Below, in pieces: positions 1 through 8,440 of a stretch of 64,000 bases of DNA. Made by a program: the position numbers and the translations under genes. The notes below the pieces were generated by a model. It did not search any database. It saw only the letters and a list, made by a program, of their open reading frames with translations, and was not told the DNA's origin. Origin of the DNA: Prolixibacteraceae bacterium UBA1413 (GTDB lineage Bacteria; Bacteroidota; Bacteroidia; Bacteroidales; Prolixibacteraceae); contig DBPT01000032.1 of the NCBI GenBank assembly GCA_002304925.1, positions 187,460-251,459 of the forward strand. The letters run 5' to 3'. How positions within the stretch are numbered: position 1 is the first letter of the stretch; every line of letters starts with the position of its first letter.

Positions 1-1215
1 TGCCCCCGTCCATTTGATTCTTGAAAGAGAGGCGGTGTCTTCAATGAAATAGCTCCCCACTTCGTTTCTGTATTTGTTAAGAAGCGGTTCTTCCCAAAAA
101 TCAAAGTATTTGTCGGCAATAGAGGGGGTTTTTACCGTCATGACATGGTTAATGAAATGAATAGCCCCGCTTTGGGTGATGACATTGCTGATATCATAGT
201 AAAACCCGATGAAATCAATGAGCGTCGTATCGTTCTGGACGACAATCGTGTCAAAAACCTCTTTCCCCTTGTTGATGGCTATATCAATTCCCAATCCGTT
301 GATGTTCAGGGGAACTTCCGAATAGGTGCTGTAGTTTGTAGCCCGGCCTTCAAAGTCGTTCATAAAAAGATTTCCCGACAGAATATGGTAACCGACAAAG
401 TTGTACAGGGGATTGAGGGGGCTCGAATAATTGTTGTCGTTGGGACTGATTTTTAGGGTCAGGTCCTCAAAGGTGAAGATCCCGTGCTTGTTGAAAACGG
501 AGTCGTGCTCTAACAGCAAGGTGATGGGGAGTTCTTCTTCGTTCTCCTTCTCTTTCAGGTTGAGGTTGATGGTTTCCCTGAAACCTGTTTCGTCGACCGC
601 CTGCTTAAAAATGGCATAACCGGGATTTTGCTCAATCCACTGGTAGGTGGTGAAGGTAATCGGTTGGAGCACTTCGCTGATCAGGTGGATATAACCGTTG
701 GAGGTTTCTATGTCGGGATAGATGACCGGGGCCTGATTGTTGATTTTATAATAGGAGGTGTCAGGTTCTATAATGAAGGTAACGGTAAGAAAATCTCCGG
801 AAAGGGTGGGTTCCGGGAAGGCGCCGAAAGGAAAGTCATTGGAGCGGATTCCCCTGTTAACCACATGATAACGGCATAAAATGTCAACATATTCCTGGTT
901 TTCTAGCAACTCGGCCAGTGAATTGAAACGATTGCTGTTTTTGATGAAATGGTCCATGGCCTTATTATCGGGAAGAAACAGGGTGTAATTTTCCCCGTTC
1001 GGATTATGGGCCCTCAGGGTTTTATCCAGATTCCCCTTCTTAATGATGGCCAGAAAACTGGAGAATTCTTCCGCCTGGTCATTTTGGACCACAAAGTCAA
1101 AGATGCTGTACTTGAGCATCTCCTTGAAGCCGGGGTCCAGGACATGGTCCTGAACGCAGAACTGAAAGGTAAGGACCGTTATGATAAATCCTGCAAGGGA
1201 AATTCTTTTTCTCAT
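1..1215 (-). CDS. FAS1 (fasciclin) domain lipoprotein, 3' end outside window
   Basis: The minus frame is open from an ATG at 1215 to the window edge (405 codons, no stop), so the C-terminus is missing. The protein starts MRKRISLAGF and has a lipobox-like TFQFC with Cys at residue 20, which predicts an outer-membrane or periplasmic lipoprotein. Two FAS1-like units are visible. The first is about residues 30-195, with YTLFLPDNKAMDHF, a typical FAS1 'FxPtnxAf' segment, and a closing GYIHLISEVL. The second is about residues 200-375 and ends GAIHFINHVM. FAS1 domains usually mediate adhesion or protein-protein contacts. The start lies 3 bp after the stop of the SusD gene, so the two are probably translationally coupled. 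The ligand cannot be read from the sequence. Confidence 0.85.
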   Translation of the reverse strand, partial: MRKRISLAGFIITVLTFQFCVQDHVLDPGFKEMLKYSIFDFVVQNDQAEEFSSFLAIIKKGNLDKTLRAHNPNGENYTLFLPDNKAMDHFIKNSNRFNSLAELLENQEYVDILCRYHVVNRGIRSNDFPFGAFPEPTLSGDFLTVTFIIEPDTSYYKINNQAPVIYPDIETSNGYIHLISEVLQPITFTTYQWIEQNPGYAIFKQAVDETGFRETINLNLKEKENEEELPITLLLEHDSVFNKHGIFTFEDLTLKISPNDNNYSSPLNPLYNFVGYHILSGNLFMNDFEGRATNYSTYSEVPLNINGLGIDIAINKGKEVFDTIVVQNDTTLIDFIGFYYDISNVITQSGAIHFINHVMTVKTPSIADKYFDFWEEPLLNKYRNEVGSYFIEDTASLSRIKWTGA

Positions 1216-1218
1216 GAC

Positions 1219-2715
1219 TTAGTAATTATAAAATGGATTCTGAACTAATTCCCGGTTTCTTTCTATTTCCGATTCGGCAATGGGCATGTACCAACCCAGG
1301 GGATTGGTCAATTTTGTGGCCAGGATCCTTTTCTGAGTCGAGGGGACATTTTTGATAATGATTTCGACAAGGGCGGCTTTCCTGGCATAGTTGTCCCGTC
1401 TTCCCATCCTGAGAAGGTCAAACCATCTTTTCCCCTCAAAGGCCAGTTCCAGGGCTCTTTCCTCCAGGATGGCATCTTCATAGGCGATTTTTGAATTCGC
1501 GATGCTGATGGCCGACACATCCGCCCTGTCGCGGATTTTAGTCAGCAATTCATGGGCTTCGTCGAATCTTTCCAGCTGGCTCAGAGCTTCGGCTTTCATC
1601 AGGAGGACCTCGGCGTACCGGTATACAATCCAATTGCAGCTGTTCTGTTCCGAACCCGACCTGATGGAGTAACCGTCGGGTGCCCTGCCTACATATTTCC
1701 AGATGATATAATCATCGGTTCCATATTTTTTTATGGAGGAATTTTCGCCCCGGTAGAGTTCCCTGGCAGCGTAGTCAGCGGCGAACATTTCAAGGGCTTT
1801 CGGACTGGGATCATACAGGTAGGCATACCGCTGGGTCAGGCCGTACATGCTGTTTCTCTGGTTCAAGTCGTCATCGAACTGGAATTCGAAAATTCCTTCC
1901 AGGCTGTTCCCCGGGTAGAAGATTTCAAACCATTTGGTGCTGGGCATCAGGGTGTAATCTTTATTCCCGATAATGTTGTCAGCATATTCGATGCAGGTGT
2001 TGTAATCAAATAGCCAGAGGGCGATATCGGCGATCAGGGCATCATAGGCGGCTTTGGTGGCCCGGCCTTTCAATTCGGCCAGAGTGGCGTATCCATCAGT
2101 GGTGGCGGAACTCCTGTGTGTTTTAAGTTCCTCCAGGAGGATTCTGAGGATCTCGTCCCCATCGGTCTTGGGAACATAAAAATCGGTGCCATCGCTCAGG
2201 GTGGGCCCGGTGATAAAGGGAACATCCCTGAAAATTCGTACCAGGTAAAAATAGGCCAGGCTTCGGAGGAAATAGGCTTCAGCCATCATGCTTTCCACCT
2301 GGTAAGGGGTAAAGGTGTCGTCAATTTTCTGAACCAGGGGAGCATGATGGATCACCTCGTTGGCATAGTTGATCACCTTGTAAAATTGGGACCAGTCGCA
2401 CAGATAGTTGGTGGGGTATATGTTGCTTTGCATCATATTCCTTTCATCACTGCCCAGATTGGAATCGTACTGGACCAGGTCGGCCCTGATTTCCCCATAT
2501 TTGAAGAGCAGTTCATCCATGGAGGCAAAAGAATCATAGGCGCCCATCAGAACTGCCTCCACATCTTCTTTGGTCTTCCAGAACTCCTCCTTGATCAGAC
2601 CTCCCGGAGGCAGAAGCTCCAGCCAGTCGTTGCAGGAGATTCCTGTAAAGAGGAGTGCAAAAAGCATGAGATATCTTATTTTTTTCTGCAGGTTCATTTT
2701 TATTTTCATCTTCAT
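1219..2715 (-). CDS. susD: SusD/RagB family nutrient-binding lipoprotein
   Basis: A 498-residue SusD-like protein, the usual size for the family. It has a basic N-terminus and a lipobox FTGISC with Cys at residue 28, so it should be a surface-exposed outer-membrane lipoprotein that forms the lid on the SusC barrel. The N-terminal half carries SusD-type text (NDWLELLPPGG; AEAYFLRSLAYFYLVRIF), and the C-terminal half has the RagB region (YRYAEVLLMKAEAL; ELAFEGKRWFDLLRMGR), ending NPFYNY. Met-3 or Met-7 could also be the start. The gene begins 10 bp after the SusC stop and is followed 3 bp later by a FAS1 lipoprotein. The bound ligand is unknown. Confidence 0.95.
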   Translation of the reverse strand: MKMKIKMNLQKKIRYLMLFALLFTGISCNDWLELLPPGGLIKEEFWKTKEDVEAVLMGAYDSFASMDELLFKYGEIRADLVQYDSNLGSDERNMMQSNIYPTNYLCDWSQFYKVINYANEVIHHAPLVQKIDDTFTPYQVESMMAEAYFLRSLAYFYLVRIFRDVPFITGPTLSDGTDFYVPKTDGDEILRILLEELKTHRSSATTDGYATLAELKGRATKAAYDALIADIALWLFDYNTCIEYADNIIGNKDYTLMPSTKWFEIFYPGNSLEGIFEFQFDDDLNQRNSMYGLTQRYAYLYDPSPKALEMFAADYAARELYRGENSSIKKYGTDDYIIWKYVGRAPDGYSIRSGSEQNSCNWIVYRYAEVLLMKAEALSQLERFDEAHELLTKIRDRADVSAISIANSKIAYEDAILEERALELAFEGKRWFDLLRMGRRDNYARKAALVEIIIKNVPSTQKRILATKLTNPLGWYMPIAESEIERNRELVQNPFYNY

Positions 2716-2725
2716 GGGGTGTTAC

Positions 2726-5700
2726 TTAGAAACCAATAGACAATGAAAGGGTGAATACTTTGGAAGGCGGGGTGTTGGCCCTGTCCTCGCCAATCCAGAA
2801 GGGATTGGAGGCATTCATGCTCACCTCGGGATCTTGTCCCGTATAGTTGGTGAAGGTCAGTAACTTCCGGGCGCTGAAAGCCAGATTGGCGCTTCGCAAT
2901 CCCAGTTTCGAACAGAGGGTTTGGCTGAAGCGGTATCCCATGGTGATACTATTCAGCCTGATAAAGTCTCCTTTTTCTACAAAACGGTCCGATCCGAGGT
3001 AATTGGCCGGGTGATTCAGATAAGCCCTGGGCAGCATGCCCTCCTCATCCTGTCCCTGAACACGCCAGCGATTGAGGACGGCCTTGCTCTGGTTGTGCCT
3101 TCCGCTCATGTTTTCGGTGTCAATGGCAACCCGGTTGACAATGTCAAAACCCATCCGATAGTTGAAGTTCAAGGCAAAATTGAAGTTTTTGTATTTGAGA
3201 TTCGTTCCAAACCCCCCCACGAAATTGGGATTGGAATCGCCGATGTACACAACGTCATTCAGGTCGATCTTCCCGTCATGATTGATATCCTCATAAATGG
3301 CGTCCCCACCTTTGAAATTATAGGTGCCCAGGTAAGTAAACGGGATGCGTTTTCCCTCGCTGTCGACCAGGATGTTACCGTCGGCATCGGTCGCTTTGAC
3401 CATTTCGTCGCTGGGCCAAACCCCGAGGTACCTGAAACCGAAGAAAGACCCGATGGGTTCTCCTTCTACCACGCGCAAAGGATACTGACCATTCCCGATG
3501 GACGTGGACCTTTCGGTATTGAAATTCTCGGGAAGCTTAGTAAATGCGTTGATATTCTGGGAGGTGTTAAAGCTGAAAGAGAGATACCAGTTCTTTTGCC
3601 TGATGGCCCTGATTTCGGTCATCAATTCCCATCCTTTGTTTTCAAGTTCGCCGCTGTTGAGATATTTCAATTGGGGAAAGCCCGAAGAGGTGGGAATGGA
3701 ATAATTCCCGAACAGGATATTGGTGGTGAGTTTGTTGTAGAGGTCGCCTTCCAGGTAAAGCCGGTCATCGAACAGATTCAGTTCCAGACCCAGGTCATAG
3801 GAGGTGATGGATTCCCATTTGATGTTGTCAAGTTGGATGCTGGTGGGAATGATAGCCGGATTCTGGATGTAATTTCCGTTGGCAGTTGTAGAATAGGTGG
3901 CAAAACGGGCATAGGTGTCACCGGGTTGTTTCCCCGAAACACCCCATGATGCCCTTAACATACAATCTCCCAGGAAGTCCCAGGAATCCAGCAGGGGTTC
4001 GTGGGAGAAACGCCACCCCAGGGACACACCCTTGAATAAACCCCACCGGTTATTGTCCCCAAAGGCGGAGTTGGCATCCGCCCTCAGGATTGTCTGAACC
4101 ATATACCGGTCATGCAGCTTGTAATTGAGGTTGAAAACCCCGCTGAGATCGCGCGATGCTCCCGACCAGGACCCCTGCCAGTTGATCTGGGCGTTGACAG
4201 AAGGATCTTGTATGTTGACACTCGGGGTTTTATTGCTTTGAATATTCATTCCCTCATATTGCGACTGCTTGACAATCCAGGTGGCGGAACCCGAAAGGAC
4301 ATGTTGCTTTGCCTGAAAAGGAACATTGAAAAGAATCTGGCTCTCGATATTTTTGGACGAACTCAGACTGTTGGTTTCGTCGGCTTTGTTGACAGTCCAT
4401 TGCAGCCAGTCGGTTCCCATGGCATTAAAAGGGAGAAAACTCTTTGACTTACTGCCTGAATATTGAAACGAGACCGTCTCGTTGAAGGTGAGCCAGTCGG
4501 AGATTTTGTATCGCAAAATAAACGTGTTTTGAAGCATGTTTTCCACATAATCGTTTTTTCCCAGTTCCGAAACCGCCACTGGATTGTAATAATCGCCGCC
4601 GTATCCCTGGTAGCTGTTGATGGGTGTAAAATACTCCCCGGTCAGTTTCCCGAATTGGTCATACTCCCAAATGCTCATGTTAGGGGCTTTGATGTAAGCC
4701 ATTTGCCTGATGTTCCTGCCGCTGATGCTCATGTTGCCTTCGGTGGAATTGGAATTGTAGTTGAACTGAACGGAAAACAAAAGCTTACGGGAGAGAAAGT
4801 AGTCGAAGTTGATCCTGGTAAAGAACATCTTGGCATTGGTGTTGATGGTGGTTCCGCCTTCATCGATATAGCTGAAAGAGGTATAATACCTGGTTTTCTC
4901 GCCCCCGCCCGAAACTTTGAAAAAGTGGTCGTGGGTCTGGGCGCCGGAGGTTACCGCAGCAATCCAATCGGTATTGGCCGAATAATTGTAAAAGTCGATA
5001 TAATCTCGGTCGTAAGCAATTTCAGCGGGAAGATCAAAAACCCCCTGGCTGTTGTGCCATTCTTCCAACTGAAGCATAATGTATTCATCTCCGTTGAGCA
5101 TTGGAGTGGCCGGAGGCTGCACATTCAGACTGTATTTGTAGTTGTAGTCGAATTGTACTTTCCCCATCCTCCCTTTGTTGGTTTCGATGAGCAGTACGCC
5201 GTCGGCGCCCTGGGAACCGTAAGCGGCAGTAGAGGCGGCGTCTTTCAGAACTTCAATCGATTTAATATCCTGTAGGGCAATGTTGATCAGGTTACTGATG
5301 TCTTCGGTGTCGGCGGAGGTCAGGTCAAAGTCCCGCGAAATCCTCATCTGCGGAATTCCGTCAATGACCACAAGTGGCCGGCTGTTTCCCATTGAGCTCA
5401 AACCCCTGATAACAAGGGAGGAACCTGATCCAGGATCTCCTGACGAACTGATGATGTCAAGACCGCTGACTTTGCCCTGCAAGGCGTCCGCGGCCGAAAC
5501 GATGCCCTCATTGTGCATCTCGATCAGGTCAATTTTAACCGTCGAAGAGGCGTTGTCGCGTTCTTCGATATTTGTCAGCCTGTTGCTGGTCTGAGCTTGC
5601 GCCGTCACCGTAATCTCCCCGATTTGAATGTCGGAGGAAGAGAGTTCTACAATAACCGCTCTGGAAGGATCCACCTTAATGGTTTGTGTGGTGTAACCAA

Positions 5701-5947
5701 TGACACTGACACTGACGACATTCCCGGGATCAATGAGTTGCAACACAAAATCGCCGTTGACATTGGTAATCGTCCCGTTGATGACACGGTTCTCCCGGTT
5801 GTATTCTATAATATTAGCCCCGATGATGGTTGTTTTATCCGCCTTGTCAATAACCCTTCCCCTGATGATGGTTTTGTTCTGAGCAAAACTGTTCATAAGA
5901 GAAAGCATCGCCAAAACGAATATGATGGTTTTTCTGATCTCTTTCAT
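2726..5947 (-). CDS. susC: SusC/RagA family TonB-dependent outer-membrane transporter
   Basis: A 1073-residue TonB-dependent receptor. Residues 1-22 form a signal peptide ending in SFAQ. Residues about 26-112 are a carboxypeptidase-regulatory-like beta-sandwich (GRVIDKADKTTIIGANI ... VSVIGYTTQ). The plug follows at about 120-260 with the SusC signature region (LQGKVSGLDI; IRGLSSMGNSRPLVVIDGIP; IEVLKDAASTAAYGSQGADG). The remainder is a 22-strand-type barrel ending in phenylalanine (SLSIGF), as expected for BAM-dependent insertion. It should import an oligomer or peptide captured by the SusD partner, using TonB energy. It sits second in the FAS1-SusC-SusD-FAS1 operon. The plug has a short insertion (about DLTSADTEDISN) between the DGIP motif and the IEVLKD motif. 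Confidence 0.96.
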   Translation of the reverse strand: MKEIRKTIIFVLAMLSLMNSFAQNKTIIRGRVIDKADKTTIIGANIIEYNRENRVINGTITNVNGDFVLQLIDPGNVVSVSVIGYTTQTIKVDPSRAVIVELSSSDIQIGEITVTAQAQTSNRLTNIEERDNASSTVKIDLIEMHNEGIVSAADALQGKVSGLDIISSSGDPGSGSSLVIRGLSSMGNSRPLVVIDGIPQMRISRDFDLTSADTEDISNLINIALQDIKSIEVLKDAASTAAYGSQGADGVLLIETNKGRMGKVQFDYNYKYSLNVQPPATPMLNGDEYIMLQLEEWHNSQGVFDLPAEIAYDRDYIDFYNYSANTDWIAAVTSGAQTHDHFFKVSGGGEKTRYYTSFSYIDEGGTTINTNAKMFFTRINFDYFLSRKLLFSVQFNYNSNSTEGNMSISGRNIRQMAYIKAPNMSIWEYDQFGKLTGEYFTPINSYQGYGGDYYNPVAVSELGKNDYVENMLQNTFILRYKISDWLTFNETVSFQYSGSKSKSFLPFNAMGTDWLQWTVNKADETNSLSSSKNIESQILFNVPFQAKQHVLSGSATWIVKQSQYEGMNIQSNKTPSVNIQDPSVNAQINWQGSWSGASRDLSGVFNLNYKLHDRYMVQTILRADANSAFGDNNRWGLFKGVSLGWRFSHEPLLDSWDFLGDCMLRASWGVSGKQPGDTYARFATYSTTANGNYIQNPAIIPTSIQLDNIKWESITSYDLGLELNLFDDRLYLEGDLYNKLTTNILFGNYSIPTSSGFPQLKYLNSGELENKGWELMTEIRAIRQKNWYLSFSFNTSQNINAFTKLPENFNTERSTSIGNGQYPLRVVEGEPIGSFFGFRYLGVWPSDEMVKATDADGNILVDSEGKRIPFTYLGTYNFKGGDAIYEDINHDGKIDLNDVVYIGDSNPNFVGGFGTNLKYKNFNFALNFNYRMGFDIVNRVAIDTENMSGRHNQSKAVLNRWRVQGQDEEGMLPRAYLNHPANYLGSDRFVEKGDFIRLNSITMGYRFSQTLCSKLGLRSANLAFSARKLLTFTNYTGQDPEVSMNASNPFWIGEDRANTPPSKVFTLSLSIGF

Positions 5948-5986
5948 CCCTGCAGTAAGATCTTGGTTAGTTACAATGATTCCTGG

Positions 5987-8287
5987 TTATTTCGTGTCAA
6001 GGTCACTGAATAACAGTACCTTGTCAATCTCATGAATGACGGCATTGGTGACGATGGAGGGAAACACCTGGCTTCCGTCTCCAAGCGTTCTGGTTGCCAT
6101 AATGTTGCGGTTTCCTTTTTCGTCCATTTCGACATATTGGTTTCCTGCTTTGTCTTTCAGACTGATATGGTCATATCCGGTCTGAATGTATACCGAAGTG
6201 TTGACGGTGGAGTATTGGGTCGATTTCTCGTCAATGCGGGTTGTTTCGTAATATCCTGAAGGCAGGCTGCCATCGGTGAAAATGAGCGCCCCCTGGACAA
6301 AATGCATCATCAGGAATTTCCGCAGTTGCTCTTTGGTCAGTCCGCCCGTGTTGTATTGGCTCAGGGCGGCTTCCGTGGGAATGAAGATGGTGTAATTCTC
6401 ATTGTCGGACAGAAAACTGTACCGGAATTCTTTGGGCAAAGCCAACCCGGCATTTATAAGCAACTGGTGGAACTTCGGAAAGTTTGAGGAAATCCTGGAA
6501 TAGATGTCTGTACCCCCGAAACTGAACCAGTCGGAGATTTCATAGGTCGTGCCGTTGTCGGCATTGGTGCTTATCTGGTGTGGAATTACCTTAACGACGA
6601 AAGTGCCGTTATATCCCTGGGTGGTCGGAGCCGTTCCACTGACTTCGCCTGTCTCGTTATTAAAAATAAGATAATTACCTGCCAGATTTCTTATGAATTC
6701 CTTGCGGGCCAGGCCGGTCGGCTTCTGTGTGCCGACATGGTTCAGAATGAGGGTTCTTAAGTCTTTAATGCCGACATTCATTCTGGTCCCTCCGCCCGGA
6801 GAAAGCTGAAAAAGAAAAAACTCATCGCGGATGGGATTATACATCAGGGAAGAATCAGCACTCAGATCAAAATCATTCTCAACAAATAAGGTATAGTACT
6901 GATCCTCCCTTTTTAAGGCCGGCAATAACCCGGATTTCTCAATGGCGTTCATAACCAGGGAAAACCTCTGCTGCCGGTAAATCGGACCGGTCACACTGAT
7001 AAACGCCCGGGGAATAACAGGGTTTTTTAGTCCAATAAAGGAACAATTGCTTCCGAACTGTTTTTGCACAATATCCGCCTCGTTGAGTTTGACCAGATCC
7101 TTTTCTCCATTGTTGAAACCGTTGGTGATGTCAGAAAGATAAATTGGCTGATCAGCCATATAACTGTTGACGATAATCCTTTTGATGTTTAACGGGGCGT
7201 TGTCCAGGTTTCCCCAATAGTTGATGCCATTGATATACTCGTCCAGGAATTTCCTGAAAGCCTCATTGGTAGGGGCCATTAAACCATAGTGATACCTGAT
7301 GGAAACGTTATTGGGCAGCCCGAAGGTTCCCGATGGTGCTCTGGTCCGCTCATTGAAAATATTGAACGTCAGGGCGGGAAAACTTACGTCGAAAAGAGAA
7401 TCGACCCTCATCCCTTCCTCAGCCCCCGGTTGGTTGTTGGTTTCTTCTTCATTGAAAACAAAATCGGGGAACTTGTTGATCAGGTTCAGAAAATCAGAAT
7501 AGGAATGCGCGGACTGTGAATTGCTCAAAATTTCGTATCCGTTTTTCAGTGGTTCAACGACCCGGTCTACCTTATACACAAAACCGTTCTCGGCAGGGAT
7601 TTCTTCCCCGAGGATCCTGGAGTTGACATAAAAGATGTCAGTAGAATTTTCAAATGAGCGGTTGAAATAAAAGGAGTAGTCCGTAATTTTCTTATTGTAT
7701 ATGTCAAAATATTCCTTGTAAAACACGGGGGCAAATTTGCGTGAGTCGGTCAGGATCACCCTGTTCCATCTGGATGTCAGGGTGTCGATGATCTGGTAAT
7801 TTTTATCTTTATCCCTGGTGACGCCTACCTTCAGGTTTTTGTTGAGCAGGAGGGTTTCCCTCTTAAATCCTGCTGGTTTGTTGTTGGTAATATCCAGGGA
7901 ATCGATCCACCCGTAAACATCCAGGGATCTTAACTGAATCTTGCTCCAGGGATTCTGAATAATATGGAATTTGACCAGACTGACCAGTTCCGGCATAGGA
8001 ATTTGTTCTACCGACTGGTACTTTGTATTTTCCCGGAAGAAGAGGTTGAATGCTTCATTGGTAGGTGCAAATACGGTGTAGCTTCCCGATACGTTAATGA
8101 TAGTATCGTAACCGGTCAGTTCCAGGCATCGGGCAAATGTTGAAAGATCGGCCTGTTCCCGGATCTGTGAATAGAGTTTCCCCTGCAACCAAACGGGCCT
8201 TTTAAATTTCTCAAAAAGGTCATCGCGGCAGCCGGCCAGCGACGCTAAGAGTAGGGTGATTAATGCGAAATGCCTGATTTTAGCCAT
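5987..8287 (-). CDS. Large multi-FAS1 (fasciclin) domain lipoprotein
   Basis: A 766-residue lipoprotein with a lipobox SLAGC (Cys-20) after a short hydrophobic signal. Four FAS1-like segments can be traced: about residues 35-245 (YTVFAPTNEAF), 250-430 (YGLMAPTNEAFRKF), 440-575 (a degenerate unit, YYTLFVENDF) and 590-760 (YTIFIPTEAALSQY, closing NAVIHEIDKVLLF). The closing VIHEID-type box is typical of FAS1. It is the first gene of the SusCD operon and lies 39 bp upstream of susC. A role in surface display or in capturing a protein or glycan ligand for the SusCD pair is inferred from position; the sequence shows no enzymatic motif. Confidence 0.88.
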   Translation of the reverse strand: MAKIRHFALITLLLASLAGCRDDLFEKFKRPVWLQGKLYSQIREQADLSTFARCLELTGYDTIINVSGSYTVFAPTNEAFNLFFRENTKYQSVEQIPMPELVSLVKFHIIQNPWSKIQLRSLDVYGWIDSLDITNNKPAGFKRETLLLNKNLKVGVTRDKDKNYQIIDTLTSRWNRVILTDSRKFAPVFYKEYFDIYNKKITDYSFYFNRSFENSTDIFYVNSRILGEEIPAENGFVYKVDRVVEPLKNGYEILSNSQSAHSYSDFLNLINKFPDFVFNEEETNNQPGAEEGMRVDSLFDVSFPALTFNIFNERTRAPSGTFGLPNNVSIRYHYGLMAPTNEAFRKFLDEYINGINYWGNLDNAPLNIKRIIVNSYMADQPIYLSDITNGFNNGEKDLVKLNEADIVQKQFGSNCSFIGLKNPVIPRAFISVTGPIYRQQRFSLVMNAIEKSGLLPALKREDQYYTLFVENDFDLSADSSLMYNPIRDEFFLFQLSPGGGTRMNVGIKDLRTLILNHVGTQKPTGLARKEFIRNLAGNYLIFNNETGEVSGTAPTTQGYNGTFVVKVIPHQISTNADNGTTYEISDWFSFGGTDIYSRISSNFPKFHQLLINAGLALPKEFRYSFLSDNENYTIFIPTEAALSQYNTGGLTKEQLRKFLMMHFVQGALIFTDGSLPSGYYETTRIDEKSTQYSTVNTSVYIQTGYDHISLKDKAGNQYVEMDEKGNRNIMATRTLGDGSQVFPSIVTNAVIHEIDKVLLFSDLDTK

Positions 8288-8341
8288 TTTTTGAATAGAT
8301 TAGTGCTGAAATAAAATTCAAATCCCATTCATGATACGCCA

Positions 8342-8359
8342 TTTGGTCGGATAACCAAA
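8342..8359. promoter_or_regulatory. Hyphenated palindrome upstream of the FAS1-SusCD operon
   Basis: TTTGGT (8342-8347) and ACCAAA (8354-8359) form a perfect 6-bp inverted repeat around a 6-base spacer. They lie 54 bases upstream of the FAS1 start codon, in the 153-base gap after the fucP-like gene. Size and position fit an operator, possibly for the LacI-type regulator of this locus, but the site does not match the palindrome in front of the lacI gene itself. Confidence 0.3.
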
Positions 8360-8440
8360 CTGCCGGAGATTCCTCACTGTTTCTGCCGTTTTTTACAGGA
8401 AAAAGGAGTACCGGTTTCCATTCCTGTACTTAAGGTTTTT

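Noticed and set aside
2921..3949. 342-codon plus-strand frame inside susC
   Set aside because: It is antisense to a clear SusC barrel and has no family motif; long shadow frames are common opposite high-GC coding sequence.
8394..8428. TACAGGAA/TTCCTGTA hairpin considered as the fucP terminator
   Set aside because: On the minus strand no T-tract follows; the run of T lies on the plus-strand side, where no gene ends.
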